Shown here: positions 1-7,138 of the stretch, one piece after another | How the letters are laid out: the number at the start of each line of letters is the position of its first letter | Position numbering within the stretch: position 1 is the stretch's first letter | NCBI GenBank assembly: GCA_044226205.1 | Contig: JBGAHL010000016.1 | Span: 1 to 64,000 of the forward strand | Reading direction: 5' to 3' | Length of the DNA stretch: 64,000 bases | Origin: M3007 sp044226205 | GTDB lineage: Bacteria; Bacteroidota; Bacteroidia; Chitinophagales; Saprospiraceae | Made by a program: the position numbers and the translations under genes | Notes under the pieces: model-generated | The model's input: the letters and a program-made list of their open reading frames with translations, nothing else | Databases searched by the model: none | Told to the model about the DNA's origin: nothing

Positions 1-80
1 GGGGGAGGGGTTGGGGGTGGGGTAAACACGGGAGGGGGTGGGGCCATTAGTAGAGGGCCCCACCCCCAGCGCCCCTTCCT
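1..80. repeat. GC-rich G-run/C-run repeat, copy at left edge
   Basis: G-rich runs (ggggttgggggtgggg at 7-22) are followed by a C-rich counterpart (gggccccaccccca at 55-68). The same word family occurs in the palindromic element at 9685-9782. The copy is incomplete because the window begins inside it. It lies inside the reading frame of the PSCyt1 fragment. Confidence 0.55.
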
Positions 81-300
81 CCGTATCCAACCGCAACCCC
101 GCCTCGCGTTTTTTCTCGTCGGGGCCGTGGCATTTGAAGCAGCGGTCGGAGAGGATGGGGCGGATGTGCCAGTTGAAATCCACCACCTCGGGGAGGGCGG
201 AGGCGGGCGGGGCGGAATTGCGGCGATTGGCCAGCACGAGGATGCCCGCAGCGAGCAGGATGCCGAAAAGGAATATTTTATTGGAAAGGAGCGCTTTCAC
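1..300 (-). CDS. PSCyt1-type cytochrome c domain protein (5' fragment)
   Basis: The reverse strand is open from a GTG at 300 to the left edge, about 100 codons, so only the N-terminus is present. It begins with a membrane anchor or signal segment (about residues 5-24). The next stretch, with the motif HIRPILSDRCFKCHGPDEKK, is the hallmark of the planctomycete-type cytochrome c domain (PSCyt1) that usually precedes DUF1549/DUF1553 in large secreted proteins. CFKCH is a heme-binding CXXCH motif. GTG is chosen because the frame closes just upstream (stop at 325-327) and has no ATG. The last third is a Gly/Pro-rich run encoded by a GC-rich repeat that resembles the one inside nadE, so this copy may also be read in frame. 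The gene is divergent from the CHAT gene at 406. Confidence 0.7.
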   Translation of the reverse strand, partial: MKALLSNKIFLFGILLAAGILVLANRRNSAPPASALPEVVDFNWHIRPILSDRCFKCHGPDEKKREAGLRLDTEEGALGVGPSTNGPTPSRVYPTPNPSP

Positions 301-405
301 GGAGCAGAATAATTTGGCGTAAACTTACTTCGCCCAACGGAAAAAACATCGGGCGGTTATCTTTGTCCGGCCAGAAGCAGGCATCCAGATATTCCCCACC
401 CAAAT

Positions 406-3400
406 ATGACACCCTATATCCTTCCTCTTGCCTTTTCCCCCGAAACCGCCGCCCGTCTCCGCCGTGAACAACAACAACTCGCCCAGGCCCTCGAACAAAA
501 GGGCGTGGTCGACGAGTTCCTGATCAAAAGTTTGCGCGCGGCCCTCTCCGACGCCCTCGACAGCCAGGCTGCCGGCGGCCCCGGCTACCTCGACCGCCTG
601 CGCGAAGATGCCCGGGTGCGACCCACCTACCTGCACCTCACCGCCCACGAGGAGGCCGACGAATTGCTCAACCTGCCCTGGCACCTGCTCGCCGAGGGCT
701 GTCCCAATTTGTTCATTTCCAAAGGCTTGCCCCTGCGCGGCGAGGATGGCCTGGCCGAATACGTGCCCGACCTGGCCCTGCCCCTCAAAGTGCTGGTGAT
801 GGTGGCCGCGCCCGACCACTCCGGCGCCGGGCGGCTCGATTACGAGGCCGAGGAAAAGATCATCCTCGACGCGCTCTCGCCGCTGATGCGCTCCGGGGAT
901 GTGGAACTGAGTTTTACCGACGACGGCTCCCTGGCCAGTTTGCAGCGCAGCCTGGCCGAAAACCGCTACCACGTGCTCTATTTCAGCGGGCACAGCTCCT
1001 ACGGCGCCCGCAACCCCGGCCAGCCGCCCGAGGCAACCCTGCTGCTCGAAGACGAGTTTTCCATGGCGCCCGCGCCCACGTCCGCCGCCGATTTTGCGGC
1101 CGTGCTGGCGGCTGATGAGAGCCGGCGGCCCGGACTGGTGCTGCTGTCGTCGTGCCAAAGCGCCCAGGGCGGCGCAGAAGGCGGGTTCCGGGGCGTGGCC
1201 TACCGCCTCATGCAGGCCGGCGTGCCCGCCGTGATCGCGATGGGGTGGAGCGTGACCGATTTTTGGGCGACGCATTTCGCGGGGGCGTTTTTCGAGGCCC
1301 TGGCCAAACGCGACACGCTCGGACTGGCCTTCAATAAGGCCCTTGAAGCCGGACGGAAATCCTTTGAGCCGAGCCTGCCGGACGTGTTTTTTGCTTCGCA
1401 AAGCCTGATCCCGCAGTTGTTTTTCACTCGGCAGGTGAGCAAATTAGTCCACTGGGACAGCAAATCCGAAAAACGCCTCAGCCGGGCCGGCGAAAACCTG
1501 CTCAAAGGCAAGGACCAACTGGCGCAAAAACTCAAAAAAGTCAACGCCGTGTTCGGCCGCGCCGATCACGACCTGCTCTTTATCGGTCGGCGGCGCGAGC
1601 GCAAGGAAGCCCTGGGCCAGCTGCGCGAGGGCCGCTCCGTGCTGCTGCGCGGACAGGGCGGCATGGGCAAAACGGCCCTGGCCCTGCACCTGGCCTGGCG
1701 CCACCTCGTGGCCGACCCCGACGGCTGCGTGCCGCTGGCCTTCGACCAGACTTCGCTGAGCCTCGAAAATATCTGCAATGCCCTGCTCGATTTCCTCGAA
1801 GTGGACGCTCGCATGCGCACCATTCGCTCGCAGGTGGCGACGATCGACAAGCAGTGGGACAAATTTTTCCTCCTGCTCGAAAACTTTGAAAAACAAGGCG
1901 TTACCCCCTTCTTTATCTTCGATAACCTCGAAAGTTTCCAGCCCGACGACGACCCCGGCGGCCCCTTGCGCGCCGACATCGCCGAGTTGCTCGACTACAT
2001 GCTCAAACGCCTGGGCTACCCCGTGCTCTGCACCGGCCGCTACCCCCTGCGCGAGTTTGCCGCCGAACTCCTGCACGAAACCGACCTGAACGAGGCCCCG
2101 GCCGGCGATTTCCGGCAGAAATGCCTGCACCTGCCCGCCCTGCGTCTCCTGACGGTGGAAGGCCGCCCTTTCGATCAGATCGCGGCCACCATGCACCGGG
2201 CTTTGGGCGGTAATTATCGCGCCCTCGAATTCTTCGACGAGCTCTGTCGAGAAGCCCCAAGCGCCGCTCCCTCCACCCTCGAAGAACTCGACGCCCTGAT
2301 CACCCGCCGCTCCGGCGAGACCCTGCACCACATGGCCGGCGACCTGGTGTTCGGCCGCCTGCTGGGCTTGCTGGACCCGCCGGCGCTGCGCGCCCTGCTG
2401 CTGCTGGCCGAGTTCCGCCGCCCCGTGCTTCCCTTCGCCATCGAAGGACAGGATGCCGCGCTGGACCCCGCCGAGCCCCTGCTGGCCCGCTGCGCCGACT
2501 TGACCCTGGCCGAGCGCCGCGCCGGCGAAGCCGAGGGCCGCACCTACTACTTCGCGCCGCCCCTGGTGCGCGAGCTGCTGGCCCGCGAGAACCTGTCCCG
2601 CCCCGCGCTGGACGACGAGCGGGCGGGCGCCTACTACGAGAAGATGGATAAAGACCTGAACGCTAAAAACTACGCCGATCTGGAAGAGGCATTTTGGCAC
2701 TACGAGCGGATGGGGAGTGTGGAGAAAGTGAACGAGACCGGGGTAGTGTTGACGAATGTTTATTATCGGGTTCAGGCTTTTCCTGTCTCCTACGACTTTG
2801 CCCTGCGGGCGGAGGCGCTGGCGGGTGGGCAGACGGATCATCGAATTTTGACTAATTTGGGTTTAATTCTTAAACTGTATGGCCAGATGGATGCCGCCCT
2901 GCGTTTTTTGGAAAGAGCGCTTGCGGCAGCGAAACAGATCGGCGACCGTCAGGGCGAGGGGGCGGCATTGAACAATATCAGTCAAATCTACCAAGGTAGA
3001 GGGGACTACGACAAGGCGTTGGAATACTTAAAGCAAAGTTTGCAAATAGCGCAGGAGATCGGCGACCGTCAGGGCGAGGGGAGGACGTTGAACAATATCA
3101 GTCAAATTTACTATGCCAAGGGTGACTACGACAGGGCGTTGTTGTACTTAGAGCAAAGTTTGCGCATAAGGCAGGAGATCGGCGACCGTAAGGGCGAGAG
3201 TGTTACGCTAAATAACCTAAGTAATATTGCACAGGTAAAAGGAGATTATGAGACTGCACTTAAATACTCTGAGCAAGATTTGAAGATATGCCAGGAGATC
3301 GGCGACCGTCAGGGCGAGGGGGTGACATTGAACACTATCAGTCAAATCTACGATGCCAGGGGGGACTACGACAGGGCGTTGTTGTACTTGGAGCAAAGTT

Positions 3401-3978
3401 TGCGCATTCAGCAGGAGATCGGCGACCGTCAGGGCGAGGGGGTGACGTTGAACAATTTAGCCACAACGGCACATGCCAAGGGGGACTACGACAGGGCGTT
3501 GTTGTACTTGGAGCAAAGTTTGCGCATAAGGCAGGAGATCGGCGACCGTGAGGGCGAGGGGGCGACGTTGAACAATATCAGTCAAATACACAAAGTCAGA
3601 GGTGACTACGACAGGGCGTTGTTGTACTTGGAGCAAAGTTTGCGCATAAGGCAGGAGATCGGCGACAAGCGCGGGGCAGGCGTAACGCTTCACAACATGG
3701 CTCTAATAGCAAAGAGAAAAGAAGAATATCAACAATTTTGGGCGTACGAAACCGAGGCATTTAAGATCGCCCAGGAAATTGGCTATCTTGAAGATATTTA
3801 TGACTACGGCTACGAAATCGGTTTGTTTTTATGCCAAATAGGCCAACTTGAAGATGGCATAGGTCTGCTCTCTCAATGTGTCGAAATCGGTCAGCAGTTA
3901 GTATCTCCTAAACTGCAAACCGTCATCGATACCTACAACCATTTTTATAACCAAAGTAAAAACTCAGGCGGAGGGTAG
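406..3978 (+). CDS. CHAT protease - STAND NTPase - TPR protein
   Basis: 1190 residues. An N-terminal CHAT (caspase-like peptidase) domain spans about residues 1-340, with the expected His in YFSGHSSYG (H196) and Cys in LLSSCQSAQG (C250). A STAND/NB-ARC-like ATPase follows, with Walker A GQGGMGKT at 416-423 and Walker B FIFD ending at D506. From about residue 815 to 1110 there are TPR repeats, seven of them of exactly 40 residues with a GDYDRALLYLEQSL core. This is the architecture of bacterial conflict or cell-suicide sensors: TPRs sense, the NTPase switches and the CHAT protease acts. That role is inferred from the family. The gene heads a co-directional set with two small genes. The TPR part is less GC-rich than the front part, which suggests the module was acquired or replaced separately. 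Confidence 0.85.
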   Translation: MTPYILPLAFSPETAARLRREQQQLAQALEQKGVVDEFLIKSLRAALSDALDSQAAGGPGYLDRLREDARVRPTYLHLTAHEEADELLNLPWHLLAEGCPNLFISKGLPLRGEDGLAEYVPDLALPLKVLVMVAAPDHSGAGRLDYEAEEKIILDALSPLMRSGDVELSFTDDGSLASLQRSLAENRYHVLYFSGHSSYGARNPGQPPEATLLLEDEFSMAPAPTSAADFAAVLAADESRRPGLVLLSSCQSAQGGAEGGFRGVAYRLMQAGVPAVIAMGWSVTDFWATHFAGAFFEALAKRDTLGLAFNKALEAGRKSFEPSLPDVFFASQSLIPQLFFTRQVSKLVHWDSKSEKRLSRAGENLLKGKDQLAQKLKKVNAVFGRADHDLLFIGRRRERKEALGQLREGRSVLLRGQGGMGKTALALHLAWRHLVADPDGCVPLAFDQTSLSLENICNALLDFLEVDARMRTIRSQVATIDKQWDKFFLLLENFEKQGVTPFFIFDNLESFQPDDDPGGPLRADIAELLDYMLKRLGYPVLCTGRYPLREFAAELLHETDLNEAPAGDFRQKCLHLPALRLLTVEGRPFDQIAATMHRALGGNYRALEFFDELCREAPSAAPSTLEELDALITRRSGETLHHMAGDLVFGRLLGLLDPPALRALLLLAEFRRPVLPFAIEGQDAALDPAEPLLARCADLTLAERRAGEAEGRTYYFAPPLVRELLARENLSRPALDDERAGAYYEKMDKDLNAKNYADLEEAFWHYERMGSVEKVNETGVVLTNVYYRVQAFPVSYDFALRAEALAGGQTDHRILTNLGLILKLYGQMDAALRFLERALAAAKQIGDRQGEGAALNNISQIYQGRGDYDKALEYLKQSLQIAQEIGDRQGEGRTLNNISQIYYAKGDYDRALLYLEQSLRIRQEIGDRKGESVTLNNLSNIAQVKGDYETALKYSEQDLKICQEIGDRQGEGVTLNTISQIYDARGDYDRALLYLEQSLRIQQEIGDRQGEGVTLNNLATTAHAKGDYDRALLYLEQSLRIRQEIGDREGEGATLNNISQIHKVRGDYDRALLYLEQSLRIRQEIGDKRGAGVTLHNMALIAKRKEEYQQFWAYETEAFKIAQEIGYLEDIYDYGYEIGLFLCQIGQLEDGIGLLSQCVEIGQQLVSPKLQTVIDTYNHFYNQSKNSGGG
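2941..3700 (+). repeat. Tandem 120-bp coding repeats (TPR units)
   Basis: Near-identical 120-bp units start with ggcgaccgt or ggcgaca at 2941, 3061, 3181, 3301, 3421, 3541 and 3661. Several units differ at only a few bases over long stretches, including at synonymous sites, which indicates recent duplication or gene conversion. Each encodes one 40-residue TPR (cores with QEIGDRQGEG and GDYDRALLYLEQSL). Confidence 0.9.
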
Positions 3979-3980
3979 AA

Positions 3981-4163
3981 GGTACAGATGTCTCCCTTCG
4001 GTCGACAGGACATGAAACGACTAAACAAGGTAATATTCCTCAGATTTCTCCCTACGGTCGAAATTTTACCCCCTGAAAAAATTTCGACCGCAGGGAGAAA
4101 TCTGATAAAGCGCCAGCACAAAACTCGCCCCTGTCCTGTCGACCGAAGGGAGACATCTGTACC
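3981..4163. repeat. Nested double inverted repeat
   Basis: The outer arms 3981-4011 and 4133-4163 are a perfect 31-bp inverted repeat (starts ggtacagatgtctcccttcg). The inner arms 4041-4067 and 4078-4104 are a 27-bp inverted repeat with one mismatch (starts cagatttctccctacggtcg). The two stems share a similar word (tctccct-cggtcga), so the element may be a palindrome inserted into a related palindrome. It starts 3 bases after the CHAT gene stop and could also act as a terminator or RNA-stabilising structure. Confidence 0.9.
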
Positions 4164-4215
4164 CTTTACCCCTTGACTAAGTTTTTACTAACAATAAAAC
4201 ACAGCATAAACCACC

Positions 4216-4440
4216 ATGCCCACCCCCATCTCTCTCCCCATCACCTGCCGCTGCGAAAAAGAGCACACTTTCGACGCGCATTTCCTCGTCGAGGGTGCGG
4301 GCAGCACCCGGGTGCAGGTCCGCTGTCCGCATTCGGCTTGTCCGGCCAAAAATCCGCTGCTGTCGCCCACCATCCCCTACACGCTCGCCAAAGACGAAAC
4401 GGTGCTCAAAGGGGATAAATCCCTGCCACCCCAACCCTGA
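4216..4440 (+). CDS. Small Cys/His-rich protein, putative zinc ribbon
   Basis: 74 residues with no recognised family. The pattern C11-x-C13, then C37-P-H39-x2-C42, resembles a small zinc-binding ribbon. There is no signal peptide or membrane segment. The gene lies between the CHAT-STAND-TPR gene and a membrane-protein gene that starts 6 bases after its stop, so it probably shares a transcript with the latter. An adaptor role in the CHAT cassette is a guess from position only. It is short, but its composition and tight spacing support a real gene. Confidence 0.55.
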   Translation: MPTPISLPITCRCEKEHTFDAHFLVEGAGSTRVQVRCPHSACPAKNPLLSPTIPYTLAKDETVLKGDKSLPPQP

Positions 4441-4446
4441 CCCGAC

Positions 4447-4884
4447 ATGGAAGCGAATACCGAACAACCCGCGCCTGCGCCCATCTCCGCGCCATTTGCC
4501 ACCCCCGAGGAAGAGGCCTGGCATACCTTCCGCCGCCAAAGCGAACAGGAGACGCCCAAGCGCCTCGAAGAAGCCGCCCGATACCTGAGCGGCGTCATTT
4601 CCATCGTGTTCACCATCCTGACCACCCGCGACCCGGAGGTGTTCCAGCGCCACAGCGACAGCGCGGCGGTGACCGCGGCGAGCGTTTTCCTGCTGCTGGC
4701 GCTGGTGGCCACGCTCTTCGTCATTTTCCCGCTGCGCTGGAGCCAGGCCTCGCAGTCGGCAGACGACATCGAAAGGGTACATCGGGCCAGTGTGCGGCAC
4801 AAATACCGCCTGCTGGTAGCCGGTGCGGTGTTGTTTTTTGTGGCGCTGGGGGTGCTGGGCTGGGTGTTTGTGAGCAGGGGGTAG
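4447..4884 (+). CDS. Small multi-TM membrane protein next to CHAT cassette
   Basis: 145 residues. A Pro/Ala-rich N-terminus and an amphipathic acidic helix (about 20-45) come first. A weaker hydrophobic stretch follows (about 48-60), then two clear membrane helices at about 76-97 (FLLLALVATLFVIF) and 119-141 (VLFFVALGVLGWVFV). The layout recalls small membrane components such as SLATT-type proteins of conflict systems, but no sequence family could be assigned. Its start is 6 bases after the stop of the Cys/His-rich gene. If the cassette is a defence system, this would be the natural membrane-acting or membrane-tethering partner; that is inference. Confidence 0.6.
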   Translation: MEANTEQPAPAPISAPFATPEEEAWHTFRRQSEQETPKRLEEAARYLSGVISIVFTILTTRDPEVFQRHSDSAAVTAASVFLLLALVATLFVIFPLRWSQASQSADDIERVHRASVRHKYRLLVAGAVLFFVALGVLGWVFVSRG

Positions 4885-4890
4885 GGTAGC

Positions 4891-5298
4891 TCATCCAATA
4901 GTCGCCAAAAAATCGCGGGGCGAAAGGATAGGTATTTGCCGAAAGGGGTGCAATGCCAGCAAATCCGGATCGCCAGAAACAATAAAATCGGCGTCTCCTG
5001 CTACTGCCGTTTCGAGGTAAATATCGTCTTTGGGGTCACGACAAACGCGGATGGGTTCTCCGGGCTTTACAACTTGTGCAGACGCTTGAAAAACTTCTAA
5101 AAAAAGGTCGACCTCTTCGCGGGAGAAGTATCTGGCGAACTTTTCACGGTAACATACGCTTCGCATTTCGGCAAGACAAGCTTCTGAAGTAATCAACTGA
5201 TCGTGTTTTCGGGCGTGATCGAAAGCCTGGCCAGGCGCTCCCTCCGAATTGATCAATGCGCTGATTAGCACATTACAGTCAAAGACTACCCTTCTCAT
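4891..5298 (-). CDS. PIN-domain toxin of a toxin-antitoxin pair
   Basis: 135 residues matching the PIN-fold ribonuclease family often labelled putative toxin component (COG1569 type). Acidic residues expected in the active site are visible in VFDCNVLISAL near the N-terminus, in the middle (EMRS) and in DPKDDIYLETA and GDADFIVSGDPDLL near the C-terminus. The family cleaves RNA and is held inactive by its cognate antitoxin. Its start overlaps the end of the upstream antitoxin gene by 20 bases, the usual translational coupling of such modules. It is convergent with the small membrane protein gene. Confidence 0.85.
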   Translation of the reverse strand: MRRVVFDCNVLISALINSEGAPGQAFDHARKHDQLITSEACLAEMRSVCYREKFARYFSREEVDLFLEVFQASAQVVKPGEPIRVCRDPKDDIYLETAVAGDADFIVSGDPDLLALHPFRQIPILSPRDFLATIG

Positions 5299-5518
5299 TC
5301 CGCAAAATTTCGTTGAGGACTTCTTGTGTCAGACCTCTTTCTTTGGATTTTTTTCTAAAATAATCCACCGCGGCTTCAAGTTTTTGCTTGGGATCTGAGA
5401 GAAAATATACCCGCCACCAGAGATTGAAAGCCTCCTCCCAGCGGGCTTTTTCGGCATCGCTGGCTTCGTTGAATTTTTTGACGATATCGTCGTCCAGACG
5501 AATGGGTAATGTACTCAT
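5279..5518 (-). CDS. Antitoxin partner of the PIN toxin
   Basis: 79 residues. The N-terminus (LPIRLDDDIVKKFNEAS) looks like a short ribbon-helix-helix or similar DNA-binding segment. The rest is a charged helical region likely to wrap the toxin. It lies directly upstream of the PIN gene and overlaps it by 20 bases, as expected for an antitoxin that also represses the operon. The assignment rests on context and size, since antitoxins diverge quickly. Confidence 0.7.
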   Translation of the reverse strand: MSTLPIRLDDDIVKKFNEASDAEKARWEEAFNLWWRVYFLSDPKQKLEAAVDYFRKKSKERGLTQEVLNEILRNEKGSL

Positions 5519-5602
5519 CGACGTTAGTTTTACACAAAATTACCGCAATATTGACGAAAAGCAAATTCGGCTTCGATATGCCTGCTGGTACCCATTTGCA
5601 CA

Positions 5603-5750
5603 TTTTCACCGCCAAGACGCCAAGACGCAAAGAAATCGCGCGCCCTTTGCGTCTTGGCGCCTTTGCGGTGAAAAAAAGGCTAAAAAATTCGCGCGCCCTT
5701 TGCGTCTCAGCGCCTTTGCGGTGAAAAAAGCGTAACCGGGTTTAGTCACC
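5603..5750. repeat. Dispersed repeat with gcgtcttggcg/gcggtgaa words, copy 1
   Basis: It contains ttcaccgccaagacgc at the left and two copies of the opposing word (gcgtcttggcgcctttgcgg and gcgtctcagcgcctttgcgg), each ending in ggtgaaaaaa. The right end gggtttagtcac at 5738-5749 is the exact reverse complement of the left end of the second copy at 27446-27457, so both are the same element type in opposite orientation. No coding function is evident. Confidence 0.8.
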
Positions 5751-5768
5751 TGATTTTATTTAAAAAAA

Positions 5769-5808
5769 CACCCGGATGTCACTGCATGCTCCGCGTAACA
5801 TCCGGGTG
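5769..5808. terminator. Hairpin terminator, A/T flanked on both sides
   Basis: An 11-bp perfect stem (cacccggatgt 5769-5779 with acatccgggtg 5798-5808) is preceded by A7 and followed by A5. It is placed to terminate the reverse-strand gene that ends at 5835. Confidence 0.8.
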
Positions 5809-5834
5809 AAAAATACGACGACTATTCAGGTCCC

Positions 5835-7025
5835 TTACTCCCGCTTCACCACCTTAAACACCTCCCGTTCCCCTGCTTTTTCCACCGATAACAAGTAGAA
5901 CCCGTCGGGCAGTTCGGCGGTCGGCAAGCTGTACTGCGTAGCGCCGGCCGGGTAGCTTTGCTGCGCTACGAGGCGGCCGTCGGGGCTGAACAGGCGGAGC
6001 GTGAGGGGCTGCCCGGCAGCCGCGGGCAGGAACACGTCGAGGCTGGCGGAGAAGGGGTTGATGACCAGCGTTTGCCCGCTTTTCGGCGTATTATGGTCGT
6101 CGCGGGTATCGACTGCGTCCGGGGCGGCTTCCTGCGCCTTGTCGAGCGGGTCGGCCGGGCGGATGTTGCTGATGCCACCGCCGCCGCCTCCGCCGCCCGG
6201 CGGCGACGAGGGATTGAGTACCTTGAACTCATAGCCGTTCGACGGCCACCCGTAAACGTAGCCCGTGCTGCCGTGATGCGACATGGTGAACTGACTGGCA
6301 AAACTGCCGTTGCTTACCACAAAGATTTTTTCCGAGGGCACCTGATCGAAAGTATTGATGGGTGCGGCGCCGTTTTGATTGACGGTGGACAGGTTGGGCA
6401 ATGACTGGTAGTTGCCGACGCCCGGCGGCACCAGACCGAGTCTGATGTTGCCATTGCCCAGCACCACGGCCTTGTAACGGGCGAGTATCGAGGTGCCGGC
6501 CAGGCGCACTTCCAGCCAGAATGCGTAGCCAGTCTGGTAGTTGAACGTGCAGACCACCGGCGTCTGGTTGGGTGAATAGCTGCCCGAGCAGATATATTGC
6601 GGCGCCGAGTTGTAATTCGAGGCTTCCAGAATAAGTTCTATGATGATGGTGCTTTGTTCCAGTTCGGCGTAGGCGGTACTTTCCTCGTCGTTCGCACAAA
6701 CAGGATAGACCCTGAATCGGTAATTATCGCCACCTGTCAGGCCATTTTGCGTAAAAGTGATGCCGCTTACCAACTGATCGCTAACTTCGATGCCGGTAGT
6801 CAGGTCTTTGACCTTCACCCGGTACTTGGATGCGCCGGAAACGGGGTCCCAGGCAACGGAAATGTAGGTGGTGCCTACCTCTGTTACCACCAGATTGGTC
6901 GGCGCTGCAAGCGTGCAGGCATCGGCTGCCGAAACCGGCGGAAGGTCGGCGGGAAAGTCTGCCGAGGAAGCAGGATTGATCCCTGCGAAACATAGAAGGA
7001 GTAAAAAAGAGACAATTTTAGGCAT
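5835..7025 (-). CDS. Secreted fibronectin type III protein with T9SS sorting domain
   Basis: 396 residues from the ATG at 7025, which gives a clean signal peptide (MPKIVSFLLLLCFAG). An in-frame ATG at 7061 would add 12 residues and is less likely. A fibronectin type III domain follows (about 40-130, with TYISVAWDPVSGASKYRVKV). The middle is unassigned, with a poly-Gly/Pro linker near residue 285. The last 80 residues form a typical T9SS type A sorting domain (LRLFSPDGRLVAQQ, then LPDGFYLLSVEKAGE). The protein is therefore predicted to be secreted or attached to the cell surface. A hairpin at 5769-5808 ends the transcript. Confidence 0.8.
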   Translation of the reverse strand: MPKIVSFLLLLCFAGINPASSADFPADLPPVSAADACTLAAPTNLVVTEVGTTYISVAWDPVSGASKYRVKVKDLTTGIEVSDQLVSGITFTQNGLTGGDNYRFRVYPVCANDEESTAYAELEQSTIIIELILEASNYNSAPQYICSGSYSPNQTPVVCTFNYQTGYAFWLEVRLAGTSILARYKAVVLGNGNIRLGLVPPGVGNYQSLPNLSTVNQNGAAPINTFDQVPSEKIFVVSNGSFASQFTMSHHGSTGYVYGWPSNGYEFKVLNPSSPPGGGGGGGGISNIRPADPLDKAQEAAPDAVDTRDDHNTPKSGQTLVINPFSASLDVFLPAAAGQPLTLRLFSPDGRLVAQQSYPAGATQYSLPTAELPDGFYLLSVEKAGEREVFKVVKRE

Positions 7026-7138
7026 GATCTGAATCAGCAAAGTGAAAGGAATTTGGATCAATATGGGTCAAATTTCAATCTACCGTACCCCCAAAACAAT
7101 AACGCTTTTTGCGGGGTATTCCCCAGAAAATCCGGTTT

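Noticed and set aside
325..1401. Long reverse-strand open frame opposite the CHAT gene
   Set aside because: Opposite strand of a GC-rich coding region with a clear CHAT protein; translation is Gly/Gln/His-rich and has no family signal.
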